Shown here piece by piece: positions 7,930 to 17,017 of a stretch of DNA of 26,980 nucleotides. The notes under the pieces were generated by a model. That model did no database searches and was not told where the DNA came from. It worked only from the letters and a program-made list of their open reading frames with translations. The stretch lies in the NCBI GenBank assembly GCA_002367235.1, contig DFBC01000124.1, positions 1 to 26,980 on the forward strand. The letters run 5' to 3'. Origin of the DNA: Cellvibrionales bacterium UBA3090 (lineage in GTDB: Bacteria > Pseudomonadota > Gammaproteobacteria > Pseudomonadales > Porticoccaceae). Positions within the stretch are counted from its first letter, which is position 1; every line of letters starts with the position of its first letter. Both the position numbers and the translations under genes were made by a program.

Positions 7930-10900
7930 ATGACTATCCGTGTAGCGATTAACCATCGTACGTCCTACAAGTTCGACCGGCCAGTAAGCATGTCGCCACA
8001 CACCGTGCGGCTGCGTCCAGCACCCCATTCACGCACGCCTATCCACAGCTACAGCCTCAAAATCAAGCCGGAAGAACATTTCATCAACTGGCAGCAAGAT
8101 GCCTTTGGGAATTACTTGGCCCGACTGGTATTTCCCGAGAAATGCACCGAGTTTGAGGTGGACGTCGAAGTCATCGCGGATATGACGGTGATAAACCCTT
8201 TTGATTTTTTTGTGGAAGAATACGCAGAAGACTTTCCCTTTGAATACAGCAAACAGGTTAAAAAAGAGTTACTACCCTATCTGGAAAAGTTGGAGAGTGG
8301 CCCCTTATTTAACCAGTTCCTGGCCTCAGTAGATGTTAAAAAACGCGCCATCAATGACTTTCTGGTTGAATTGAACCAACAGGTTCAAGGTGAAATCGAA
8401 TACCTGGTGCGCCTCGAACCGGGGGTACAGAGCCCGGAAGAGACGCTGGAAAAAGCCAAGGGCTCCTGTCGGGATTCCGCTTGGCTACTGGTGCAGTTAT
8501 TGCGCCATCTGGGCTTGGCAGCACGCTTTGCCTCCGGCTATCTGGTACAGCTTAAGCCCGACGAAAAATCTCTGGATGGCCCCTCTGGCGCAGAGGAAGA
8601 TTTCACGGACCTACACGCCTGGTGTGAAGTATTCCTGCCCGGTGCAGGCTGGGTGGGACTGGACCCAACTTCAGGCCTGTTCGCCAGCGAGGGACATATA
8701 CCCCTCGCCTGCACACCACATCCGGTCTCCGCTGCGCCCATCGCCGGAGCGACGGACAAATGTGAGGTGGAATTCGACTTCAGTAATACCGTGGAGCGAA
8801 TACTCGAAGACCCACGAGTAACCAAACCGTACAGTGAAGAGCAGTGGCAGCAAATATTGGCGCTGGGAAAAGCGGTCGACAAGGAGTTTGAGAAAAACGA
8901 TGTGCGCCTGACGATGGGTGGCGAGCCAACGTTTGTCTCCATTGATGATATGGAGTCAACTCAGTGGAACACCGATGCGATTGGTGATGACAAACTCAGC
9001 CTGGCAAAGACACTGCTACTCCGCTTACGCGATCGATATGCCCCGGAAGGACTGCTGCATTATGGCCAGGGAAAGTGGTATCCGGGGGAAGAAATTCCCC
9101 GCTGGGCATTAGGTGTATTCTGGCGAAAAGATGGCGAGCCATTATGGAAAAACCCAGAATTTTTGGCGAGGATCGACAAAGACTACGGGCTCGATGTAAA
9201 TGATGCCGTTCGATTTGGGCGCTATCTGTGCGACCTGATAGCCCTGCCACGAAGATGCTGTCAACTGGCCTATGAAGACGGGCTTTACTATCTAATGCAG
9301 GAACAAAACCTGCCAAAAAACCTGGATATACTGGCACAAAAAATTAAGGGTGATCTGGACCGTCGTCGACTGGCTCGTCTGATCGAGCAAGGCTTTACTG
9401 TTCCCTCAGGCGCGGTCATACCCCTGGAGCGAAGTACCGGCTGGCCACTCGAAGAGGACCAGAAAATCTGGCGCAGCAGTTTGTGGCCGATGAAACGGGA
9501 GAGGATCACACTGATTCCCGGCGACTCTCCCATGGGGCTACGCCTACCCCTTAACGATTTACCCGAGCTGGCAGAGAAGGCGGACAAAGTTCGTCCTCAG
9601 CGCGACCCATTTGAACCTCGCGAGGATCTGGCCAAGCGCTCAGAGATGCCTTTTTCAACATCAGATACGTCGAGCGAAGACGACGATACCTTGGGGTCTG
9701 AAGACGATGAGGAATCCACCGATTATGAAAATGTTGTGCGCACAGCCATGTGCGTTGAAGCCAGAGAGGGCCGACTGCATATCTTTATGCCCCCCCTGGA
9801 GTATCTTGAGGACTACGTTGAATTAATTGCCGCCATTGAAGAGACCGCGGTCGCGCTTGAGTTACCCGTTATTATTGAAGGCTACGAACCCCCTCGGGAT
9901 CCTCGTATGCAAAAACTCTTGGTCACGCCAGACCCCGGGGTGATTGAAGTGAACGTCCACCCATCCAATAACTGGGAGGAGCTGGTCGCCACCACGACTT
10001 CACTCTATGAAGAAGCTCGTTTATCGCGGCTATCCACGGAAAAATTTATGCTCGATGGCCGCCATACCGGTACCGGTGGCGGAAACCATATTACCCTGGG
10101 GGGCGCGACCCCCGCAGACAGCCCAATACTTCGACGGCCAGACCTACTGAGAAGCCTAATCACCTTTTGGCAGCATCACCCCAGTCTCTCCTATTTGTTC
10201 TCGGGTATGTTTATTGGACCCACAAGCCAGGCACCACGAGTCGATGAAGGCCGTGATGAAATGCTCTATGAGTTGGAAGTTGCCTTCTCGCAAATGTCTG
10301 ATGGCGAAGTCCCACAACCATGGCTCGTGGACAGATTATTACGCAACCTTCTAATTGATATTACCGGCAATACCCACCGGGCAGAATTTTGTATCGACAA
10401 GCTCTACTCCCCTAATAGCGCAACGGGCCGTCTGGGAATTCTGGAATTTCGAGGCTTTGAAATGCCGCCACACAGTCGCATGGCACTGGTGCAGGCACTA
10501 TTGTTACGCTGCCTGGTGGCGCGCTTCTGGGACAAACCCTATCAAAAACCACTGATTCGCTGGGGCACAGAACTTCACGACCGATTCATGCTGCCACATT
10601 ACATCTGGCAGGATATGAAATCTGTCGTCGAAGACCTACAGGCACATGGCTACCCCTTTGAACTGGAATGGCTGGCGGCCTTTGAAGAATTTCGTTTTCC
10701 TCACTATGGTCGAGTCCAACTGGATGACATTGAAATTGAATTGCGATGGGCCGTGGAGCCGTGGCATGTGCTGGGAGAGGAAAGTAGTAGTTTTGGTACC
10801 TCTCGCTATGTCGACTCCTCCGTTGAACGCTTGCAGCTACGCGCTACGGGGTTAACCGAGGGGAGATATATCCTATCTTGTAACGGTCGCCGCGTACCCA

Positions 10901-11310
10901 TGCGTAGTACCGGACGCCACGGTGAATATGTCGGCGGAGTACGTTATCGCGCCTGGCAGCCACCCTCGGCCCTGCACCCGCTCATTGGTGTGCACGTGCC
11001 ACTGACCTTCGACTTAATCGATACCTGGAACGGGCGCTCCATTGGAGGCTGTACCTACCACGTTTCTCACCCCGGGGGACGCAGCTACGAAACCTTCCCG
11101 GTTAACTCGTTCGAAGCCGAATCCCGACGGATCAACCGCTTTGAAACAGTGAGCCACACACAGGGGCCATTTACCCCTCGACCCGAAATCAATGCTCTCA
11201 GAGAGTTTTTCCCCAACCAACAGGCACCAAGGCCCATGGAGCCACCACCTGAAGAATCGCCCGGGGAGTACCCCTACATTCTGGATATGCGAAGCCCCCG
11301 ACGGAAATAA
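7930..11310 (+). CDS. Transglutaminase-like domain fused to a circularly permuted GS-like ligase (DUF2126)
   Basis: The 1126-residue cytoplasmic protein starts with a bacterial transglutaminase beta-sandwich (about 1-100) and a transglutaminase/protease core with an intact triad: Cys180 in GSCRDSA, His229 in DLHAWCE, Asp245 in GLDPTSG. From about 300 to the end it is DUF2126 (COG4196), with LTMGGEPTFVS, GKWYPGEEIPRWALG, DGRHTGTGGGNHITLGG and LEFRGFEMPPH, which Iyer and colleagues (2009) interpreted as a circularly permuted glutamine-synthetase-like ligase. A very acidic, low-complexity linker (about 576-600) splits the DUF2126 part. One protein therefore has a predicted bond-making domain and a predicted bond-breaking or transferring domain. 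The length is normal for this family. It starts at the ATG after AAGGCGG and continues the sigma-54-driven operon of module A. Confidence 0.92.
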   Translation: MTIRVAINHRTSYKFDRPVSMSPHTVRLRPAPHSRTPIHSYSLKIKPEEHFINWQQDAFGNYLARLVFPEKCTEFEVDVEVIADMTVINPFDFFVEEYAEDFPFEYSKQVKKELLPYLEKLESGPLFNQFLASVDVKKRAINDFLVELNQQVQGEIEYLVRLEPGVQSPEETLEKAKGSCRDSAWLLVQLLRHLGLAARFASGYLVQLKPDEKSLDGPSGAEEDFTDLHAWCEVFLPGAGWVGLDPTSGLFASEGHIPLACTPHPVSAAPIAGATDKCEVEFDFSNTVERILEDPRVTKPYSEEQWQQILALGKAVDKEFEKNDVRLTMGGEPTFVSIDDMESTQWNTDAIGDDKLSLAKTLLLRLRDRYAPEGLLHYGQGKWYPGEEIPRWALGVFWRKDGEPLWKNPEFLARIDKDYGLDVNDAVRFGRYLCDLIALPRRCCQLAYEDGLYYLMQEQNLPKNLDILAQKIKGDLDRRRLARLIEQGFTVPSGAVIPLERSTGWPLEEDQKIWRSSLWPMKRERITLIPGDSPMGLRLPLNDLPELAEKADKVRPQRDPFEPREDLAKRSEMPFSTSDTSSEDDDTLGSEDDEESTDYENVVRTAMCVEAREGRLHIFMPPLEYLEDYVELIAAIEETAVALELPVIIEGYEPPRDPRMQKLLVTPDPGVIEVNVHPSNNWEELVATTTSLYEEARLSRLSTEKFMLDGRHTGTGGGNHITLGGATPADSPILRRPDLLRSLITFWQHHPSLSYLFSGMFIGPTSQAPRVDEGRDEMLYELEVAFSQMSDGEVPQPWLVDRLLRNLLIDITGNTHRAEFCIDKLYSPNSATGRLGILEFRGFEMPPHSRMALVQALLLRCLVARFWDKPYQKPLIRWGTELHDRFMLPHYIWQDMKSVVEDLQAHGYPFELEWLAAFEEFRFPHYGRVQLDDIEIELRWAVEPWHVLGEESSSFGTSRYVDSSVERLQLRATGLTEGRYILSCNGRRVPMRSTGRHGEYVGGVRYRAWQPPSALHPLIGVHVPLTFDLIDTWNGRSIGGCTYHVSHPGGRSYETFPVNSFEAESRRINRFETVSHTQGPFTPRPEINALREFFPNQQAPRPMEPPPEESPGEYPYILDMRSPRRK

Positions 11311-11363
11311 TTGCAGGGGCCCCGCTATGCCCGCTTATTTAGCCTGCTAGAGGACAACTTGTA

Positions 11364-11369
11364 TATAAT
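11364..11369 (+). promoter_or_regulatory. Possible -10 element upstream of module B
   Basis: A perfect TATAAT lies in the 107-base gap between the GS-like ligase gene and the second ATP-grasp gene, about 50 bases before the start codon. No good -35 hexamer is visible 16-18 bases upstream (AGCCTG at the 17-base position). It could be a weak internal promoter that lets module B be expressed without sigma-54, or chance. Confidence 0.25.
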
Positions 11370-11417
11370 AGGACGGTTATAGACCTCAGAATCACAACGA
11401 ATTTCAACAGGTAAAAT

Positions 11418-14012
11418 GTGACCAACCCCAGCGACCCTCAGCCCCTTGGCCAGACCCAGTCCCAGTCCCAATCATCGGTGGCTGAGACTCTCGAATATCG
11501 CAGTCTTAGCGGCCTGCATGAACTGGATGAGGCCTGCGCTCAAGATAACAGCATAAAACCTCAATGGGGTTATTTGCTCAACAGCCTCCGCGACCTGGGT
11601 TCCGAGGTGCTGCGTGAGCGCGAGCAAAAAGCACGCCGCATCCTCAGGGACGACGGTGCTACCTATAATATCTATGGTCGCGAGCCTGCTCCCAGTAGCA
11701 ACTGGGAGCTCGACCCAGTCCCCTATATTATCGACAGTGAGGATTGGGGGGGGATTGAAGCCGGGCTGCTGGAGCGGGCAGAATTATTCAACTTGGTATT
11801 GCGAGATCTCTATGGTCCACGCACGCTATTGCGCCACGGAGCATTACCGCCAGAAGCGCTTTTTAGCCACGGTGGATTTTTACGTGCCTGCCAGGGTATC
11901 CAATTGCCCGGGGAACACGAACTGATACTGCATGCCGTTGACATGGTGCGCCAGCGCGGCGGCAACATGTGTGTACTATCAGATCGAACCCAAGCTCCCA
12001 GCGGGGCCGGTTACGTCTTGGAAAACCGCACCGTGATGTCACGCGTTTTCCCCAGCCTTTTCCGCGACAGCCACGTACACCGTCTCGCCAGTTTTTATCA
12101 ACGTCTACGCCTAAAGCTGTCTTCTCTTTCCGCCTCGGAAGAAGAGCCCCTCATTGTGGTGCTCACCCCCGGTGGCCAGAACGAAACTTATTTTGAACAT
12201 GCCCACCTGGCCAACTACCTTGGCTACCCATTAGTCCAAAGTGGCGATCTGCTGGTACGCAATGGCTTCTTGTGGATGAAGTCGCTCGACGGATTGAAAC
12301 GAGTCGATGTCGTTCTTAGGCGTGTGGACGACATTTTTTGTGACCCCGTCGAACTGCGCAGTGATTCGTTACTTGGCGTACCGGGCTTACTGGAAGTTGT
12401 GCGCACCAGACAAGTCGTTATCGCCAACCCCTTGGGTTCCGGAGTATTGGAAAATCCCACGCTGCTTAAATACTTACCACAAATCAGCAAACACCTGCTG
12501 GGCCGAGAACTGCGGCTGGATTCAGTCAAGACTTACTGGTGTGGAGATGAGCAAGATTTACAGTTCGTCACAGCGAACATCCGCGAATTAATTATTAAGC
12601 CCACCTACCGTGGTAGCGCAATAAAAAGTGTTTGGGGTGGCGACCTAAGTGAAGAGCAAGTAAATCAGTTACTTGCCACTATTCACAAAAAACCGCATCA
12701 ATTTGTCGCCCAAGTGCGCCTGGAAAAATCCTATACGCCTGCTTTTTCAGAAGGAAAGCTTGAACCCAGGCCAACATTGCTACGCACATTTTCAGTCGCA
12801 ACTGACAAATCGTATATGGTGCTCCCCGGAGGCCTTACCCGCATTAGCACACACACCCATGGCCAGGTTATCAGCATGCAGTCCGGCAGTCCCAGCAAAG
12901 ACACCTGGGTTACAGCAACTGAGCCAGAACGCACCATCGTGTTCGAGACAACACCTGAAATTTCCCGGGCCACAAAGGATTCCGCCCTACTCAGTTTACC
13001 CAGTCGCGTTGTGGAAAATTTGTACTGGATGGGGCGCTATGCGGAGAGAGCCGAAGCATCACTACGATTATTACGTACCGTTTTTGTGCTGCTTAATGGC
13101 GAGGATCCCATTAGCCCCGATGCAAGGCGGATTTTGCTGCAAACTGTCACCCAGATTACGGTTACTTTACCCGGGTTCATAGATGCCTCAGATGAACTTC
13201 TAGCCTCTCCCGAGGAAGAGCTACTGTTGATCATATTGGATGACAACCGCGTGGGTAGTATCAAATCAACACTGAACGCCATGCTCTCCAGCGCAGATGA
13301 GTCCAAGGAACTACTATCCACCGATACCATCCGTGTTATCAACGATTTACGAGATGCGCTGGATGAGTTGGATTTCACCCTGGCAGGCGGTCTAACCTCA
13401 GCGCCCGAGGAGGCGCTTGATCCACTGGTAACCGGACTCGCGGCTTTATCCGGGTTAATGCAGGAAAGTATGATCCGCGGTGTTGGCTGGCGCTTTATGG
13501 AGCTGGGAAAACGTATTGAGCGTTCCCGGCAAATCATTAACAGCGTCAGGAGCCTGATGATACCCGTCACAGAAGAAAGTACCCAATCTACCCTGTTGAC
13601 TGCGCTGTTAATTTCAATGGAAGTTATGATCACCTACCGGAGGCGCGGCCGAGTACGCAGAGGTATCGAACTGGGGCTGGAACTGGTTATGTTGGACGAC
13701 AGTAATCCACGATCGCTATTATTTCAGCTTGAAAGATTACAACAGCTCCTCGTCAAGTTGCCCCAAACCGATACCACCGTTGGCGAACTTGAAGAGGAAG
13801 AGCGCGCTCTACTAGAGGCAACCACCAGCCTGAAACTATCCCGCCTATCGAGACTGTTGGAAACGACCTCCGATAAACGCGACGATATGGAGAACCTGCT
13901 GCACCAACTTGATAAGTTATTGGATGACTTCAATCGATTCATCAGTGACAAGCACTTCGATCACCGAACTGACCCTCAACAGTTGGTGACTACTTTCTGG
14001 GATGGCCAGTAA
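11418..14012 (+). CDS. Fused circularly permuted ATP-grasp and alpha-E protein
   Basis: The 864-residue protein repeats the first two genes of module A in one chain. Residues about 30-510 are the ATP-grasp part (YNIYGREPAPSS, APSGAGYVLENR, VVLTPGGQNETYFEHAHLA, RRVDDIFCDP at 301-310, IIKP with Lys394, VLPGGLTRIS). Residues about 524-855 are alpha-E, beginning LLSLPSRVVENLYWMGRYAE. The loop after the ATP-site lysine reads TYRGSAIKSVWGG, unlike NESGGYGLMVG in module A, so the substrate may differ. The start is a GTG at 11418, preceded by AACAGGT; an ATG at 11416 in another frame runs straight into TGA. The N-terminus has a short Gln-Ser repeat. It ends in a TAATG overlap with the next transglutaminase gene. 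Fused forms like this are known in many bacteria. Confidence 0.92.
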   Translation: MTNPSDPQPLGQTQSQSQSSVAETLEYRSLSGLHELDEACAQDNSIKPQWGYLLNSLRDLGSEVLREREQKARRILRDDGATYNIYGREPAPSSNWELDPVPYIIDSEDWGGIEAGLLERAELFNLVLRDLYGPRTLLRHGALPPEALFSHGGFLRACQGIQLPGEHELILHAVDMVRQRGGNMCVLSDRTQAPSGAGYVLENRTVMSRVFPSLFRDSHVHRLASFYQRLRLKLSSLSASEEEPLIVVLTPGGQNETYFEHAHLANYLGYPLVQSGDLLVRNGFLWMKSLDGLKRVDVVLRRVDDIFCDPVELRSDSLLGVPGLLEVVRTRQVVIANPLGSGVLENPTLLKYLPQISKHLLGRELRLDSVKTYWCGDEQDLQFVTANIRELIIKPTYRGSAIKSVWGGDLSEEQVNQLLATIHKKPHQFVAQVRLEKSYTPAFSEGKLEPRPTLLRTFSVATDKSYMVLPGGLTRISTHTHGQVISMQSGSPSKDTWVTATEPERTIVFETTPEISRATKDSALLSLPSRVVENLYWMGRYAERAEASLRLLRTVFVLLNGEDPISPDARRILLQTVTQITVTLPGFIDASDELLASPEEELLLIILDDNRVGSIKSTLNAMLSSADESKELLSTDTIRVINDLRDALDELDFTLAGGLTSAPEEALDPLVTGLAALSGLMQESMIRGVGWRFMELGKRIERSRQIINSVRSLMIPVTEESTQSTLLTALLISMEVMITYRRRGRVRRGIELGLELVMLDDSNPRSLLFQLERLQQLLVKLPQTDTTVGELEEEERALLEATTSLKLSRLSRLLETTSDKRDDMENLLHQLDKLLDDFNRFISDKHFDHRTDPQQLVTTFWDGQ

Positions 14013-14896
14013 TGCTCTATCGGATTCGTCATATCACACACTACAAATACGCACAGCGTGTCACGCGCTGCTACAACCTGGCCAATGTTGTTCCCAGAAA
14101 CACCGAACACCAGATGTGCCTCAAAAGTCTTGTCACATTCTCACCTGAGCCAGCAAAAGCGCGCAAACGAACGGATTATTTTGGCAACAAAACCTACAAT
14201 TTTGAAATTCAGAAGCCACACACCGAATTAATTATTACCGCAGTAAGTGACGTTCAAATTAACAACGATACGCGCGAACTAGACTTGGACCTTGGGGTTT
14301 CATACGGAGATGCGCTGAACTACTTACGCCAGACTATGAACCAGGAAACCATCGAAGCACGTGAATTTTTACTCAATTCACCAATGATCGAGAGCAATGA
14401 AGCGTTAAAAGAGTACGCCAGGCCATCATTTCATATCGATCATTCGCTGAACTCCTGTGTCAGCGATCTTACTACCCGAATATTCAACGATTTTTCCTAC
14501 GATTCGAATTTCACGACAATTGCCACCCCCCTGAGCGATGTGCTCGAGCACAAGCGAGGCGTATGCCAAGACTTTGCGCACTTGCAGATAGGCTGTCTTA
14601 GGGCGATGGGGATACCCGCCAGATATGTCTCCGGCTACATCGAAACACTTCCCAAGCCAGGAGAAACAAAATTGGTGGGAGCCGATGCAACGCATGCGTG
14701 GATTGCTTATTTTTGCCCCCATGAAGGTTGGGTAGAATTTGATCCCACCAACAATAAACAAGCTAACAGCCAGCACATTGTCACCGCGTTTGGTCGAGAC
14801 TATCTCGATGTCACACCGGTCAAAGGTGTCATCTTCGGCGGAGGCGAATCGCCGAGGCTAGAAGTCTCCGTTGATGTTTCCCGCTTAAAGGAATGA
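14012..14896 (+). CDS. Transglutaminase-like cysteine peptidase (COG1305), module B
   Basis: The 294-residue cytoplasmic protein has the N-terminal bacterial transglutaminase beta-domain (MLYRIRHITHYKY...VTRCYN) and a transglutaminase core with a complete triad: Cys185 in RGVCQDFAH, His228 in ATHAWIAY, Asp244 in EFDPTNN. Proteins of this family are predicted proteases or transferases acting on amide bonds. Beside an ATP-grasp/alpha-E protein it is expected to process that enzyme's product. The ATG overlaps the upstream stop codon (TAATG), so translation is coupled to the fused ligase. Length and motifs are normal. Confidence 0.92.
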   Translation: MLYRIRHITHYKYAQRVTRCYNLANVVPRNTEHQMCLKSLVTFSPEPAKARKRTDYFGNKTYNFEIQKPHTELIITAVSDVQINNDTRELDLDLGVSYGDALNYLRQTMNQETIEAREFLLNSPMIESNEALKEYARPSFHIDHSLNSCVSDLTTRIFNDFSYDSNFTTIATPLSDVLEHKRGVCQDFAHLQIGCLRAMGIPARYVSGYIETLPKPGETKLVGADATHAWIAYFCPHEGWVEFDPTNNKQANSQHIVTAFGRDYLDVTPVKGVIFGGGESPRLEVSVDVSRLKE

Positions 14897-14951
14897 GGCT
14901 GTTACTAAGGGACCCATTGTTCACTCACGCTCTCCCATAAAGAGGTGAAAT

Positions 14952-15758
14952 ATGTGGTTACACACCAGTTGTGACCTGGAGTTCGACATTGAGGAGTCAA
15001 CGCCTTTTGTACTTATGCTGAGGGCACGCAGCGGTGCACAGCAATGGGTTGCCAGCGAGAAATACAAACTCACCCCCAGTGTTCCGGTATTCGAGTTTAC
15101 CGATATATACGGTAACCTTTGCCAGCGACTGATTGCACCGCCAGGCGCTTTCTCAATCCATACCGCTGCAGACGTGATGATCTCAGATCATGTGGATGTG
15201 GCACCCGGCGCAATGTTTGTCGAGATTAAAGATCTTCCCGATGCCCTGCTCAATTACTTATTACCCAGTCGCTACTGTGAATCCGACCGCTTCAGCCAAA
15301 TGGCGATGTCTATTACGAATGGCGCACTTATGGGCTACGATCAGGTTGCGGCTATAGAAACCTGGTTACGAAATACCATTCTTTACGACCCCTATAATAG
15401 CGACATTCAGGTATCGGCTATCGAGGTCAATGCCCGGCAATGGGGTGTCTGCAGAGACCTCTCTCACCTGGGGATCGCATTGTGCCGGAGCCTGAGCATT
15501 CCTGCCCGCATGGTGGTTGGCTACCTCTACGGATTGAACCCCATGGAGCTGCATGCATGGTTTGAAGCCTATGTCGGTGGTCGCTGGTATTCCTTTGATG
15601 CCACGCAGCCCCAAAAGAATGGCGGGTATGTAGCCATTGGCTATGGCCGCGATGCGGCAGATGTAGCTATTTACAATCAGTTTGGACGCCCGCTGTATCC
15701 CACCAAACAACAGGTGTGTGTACGGCGAATTAACGAGGAAAATATACCCAGCCAATAA
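14952..15758 (+). CDS. Second transglutaminase-like protein of module B
   Basis: The 268-residue cytoplasmic protein is shorter and distinct from its upstream neighbour but has the same fold: an N-terminal beta region (CDLEFDIEESTPFVLMLR) and a transglutaminase core with Cys167 in GVCRDLSH, His201 in MELHAWFE and Asp216 in SFDATQ. All three triad residues are present. Two transglutaminase-like genes in a row suggest two processing steps or two substrates. The ATG follows AAGAGGTGAAAT, a good ribosome site, 55 bases after the upstream stop. It is probably the last gene of the long plus-strand run, since 207 non-coding bases follow. Confidence 0.9.
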   Translation: MWLHTSCDLEFDIEESTPFVLMLRARSGAQQWVASEKYKLTPSVPVFEFTDIYGNLCQRLIAPPGAFSIHTAADVMISDHVDVAPGAMFVEIKDLPDALLNYLLPSRYCESDRFSQMAMSITNGALMGYDQVAAIETWLRNTILYDPYNSDIQVSAIEVNARQWGVCRDLSHLGIALCRSLSIPARMVVGYLYGLNPMELHAWFEAYVGGRWYSFDATQPQKNGGYVAIGYGRDAADVAIYNQFGRPLYPTKQQVCVRRINEENIPSQ

Positions 15759-15965
15759 CTCCCGGTGAATGGGCTCTCAGGTGCCACCAGTTTTTTCATT
15801 CCGCAAAAACTGACCAGGAATATCGTGTACCCACTCTAGGCAGAACCGTTTAAGTGTAAGCTTGCCTGAGTCTTTATTACGGATAAATTAATGGCCCCGC
15901 TTGTCGTATGATCGCAGGGAACAAATTGATTGATACTGAGATAGCTTGATGCAAAGAGAACCCTC

Positions 15966-16967
15966 ATGGACCCCATAACCCAAGGCGTAGTCGGTGCTGC
16001 ATTAGCCCAAACCAATGGCGAAGCCAAAACACTGGCCAAGGCTGGATTTATTGGTGCGCTGGCAGGCATGACGCCCGACCTCGATGTCTTGATACAATCA
16101 TCCAGTGACCCTTTGCTTGCTCTGGAATTTCATCGTCAATTTACCCATTCACTGTTGTTTATTCCGTTTGGCGCACTACTCTGTGCACTGATTTTTCATC
16201 TATTACTGGCCAAGCGCTGGCAACTGAATTTTAAGTCCATTTACCTCTGGAGCTTACTGGGTTTTGCAACTCACGGGTTACTCGATGGATGCACCAGTTA
16301 CGGCACCCTACTACTGTGGCCCATCACTGATCATCGATTTGCCTGGGATATTATTTCGGTTATCGACCCACTCTTTACCCTGCCCTTGCTGGCACTCATT
16401 ATATTGGCAGCCAAACTGAAATCCCGCCGTTACGTATGGGCCGCTATTATTTGGGGCTCCCTTTATTTGAGCTTGGCTATTATTCAACATGAACGGGCAC
16501 TGGATATCGGGCAACAACTCGCAGAACAACGAGGCCATCAACCACTACGACTGGAAACCAAACCCAGTTTTGCCAATATTCTGGTATGGAAACTGGTCTA
16601 TGAAACCGATGATAGATTCTATGTAGATGCCATTAAACCTGGCATATTCAGTCAACGAATCTGGCCTGGAGATAGCGCCAAAAAGATTAATTTAGACCGC
16701 GACTATCCCTGGTTAGACCCACATTCTCAGCAGGCCCGAGATATTCAACGCTTTGGATGGTTTTCTGCTGGCTATCTAGGGATAGACCCCGAGGATCATC
16801 TGGGCATCGTCGATATCCGCTACTCACTTCTACCCCACCAGATTTCCCCGCTATGGGGCATAAAACTATCGAAGAGCCGACACAACGGCGAACATGTTAA
16901 TTTCTTTACTCGCCGAGGAAACCGTATGGATAGGCTAAAAACGTTAATCTCGATGCTTAACGAATAA
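15966..16967 (+). CDS. YdjM/DUF457-family membrane-bound predicted metal-dependent hydrolase
   Basis: The 333-residue inner-membrane protein belongs to the DUF457/COG1988 family of predicted membrane-bound metal hydrolases (E. coli YdjM is one). It opens with the family start MDPITQGVVGAAL. Conserved polar residues likely to bind metal are TPDLD (Asp38, Asp40), HRQFTH (His56, His61), THGLLD (His103, Asp107) and Asp134. Hydrophobic segments suitable for membrane spans lie at about 64-82, 92-108, 131-149 and 156-173. A soluble C-terminal half of about 155 residues follows. The true reaction is not known. It has its own promoter-sized upstream gap and a terminator directly after it, so it is probably a single-gene unit not tied to the tagging modules. 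Confidence 0.85.
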   Translation: MDPITQGVVGAALAQTNGEAKTLAKAGFIGALAGMTPDLDVLIQSSSDPLLALEFHRQFTHSLLFIPFGALLCALIFHLLLAKRWQLNFKSIYLWSLLGFATHGLLDGCTSYGTLLLWPITDHRFAWDIISVIDPLFTLPLLALIILAAKLKSRRYVWAAIIWGSLYLSLAIIQHERALDIGQQLAEQRGHQPLRLETKPSFANILVWKLVYETDDRFYVDAIKPGIFSQRIWPGDSAKKINLDRDYPWLDPHSQQARDIQRFGWFSAGYLGIDPEDHLGIVDIRYSLLPHQISPLWGIKLSKSRHNGEHVNFFTRRGNRMDRLKTLISMLNE

Positions 16968-16968
16968 C

Positions 16969-16997
16969 AACCCCTCGCATGGGTGGTTTTTATTTTT
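16969..16997 (+). terminator. Rho-independent terminator after the YdjM-like gene
   Basis: AACCCC (16969-16974) pairs with GGG-T-GGTT (16981-16988) around a short loop with one bulged T, followed by a T-rich run to about 16997. It begins two bases after the TAA of the upstream gene, the usual place for an intrinsic terminator. Confidence 0.7.
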
Positions 16998-17017
16998 GTA
17001 GATAAGGGCTTACTTGA

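Noticed and set aside
11316..11323. GGGGCCCC palindrome after the GS-like ligase gene
   Set aside because: Too short, no loop and no T-run; more likely a chance palindrome.
11444..11477. Short tandem CAGTCCC repeat giving a Gln-Ser run
   Set aside because: Only about two to three copies inside a coding N-terminus; low complexity, not a functional repeat array.
13037..13633. Long serine-rich antisense open frame opposite the alpha-E domain
   Set aside because: It is the mirror of a well-supported coding region, and its skewed composition is that of a shadow frame. Similar antisense frames at 677-1189 and 8538-8942 were dropped for the same reason.
15788..15812. CAGTTTTT/AAAAACTG inverted repeat after module B
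   Set aside because: The stem is AT-rich and no T-run follows it, so it is a poor terminator; it may be chance in a non-coding gap.
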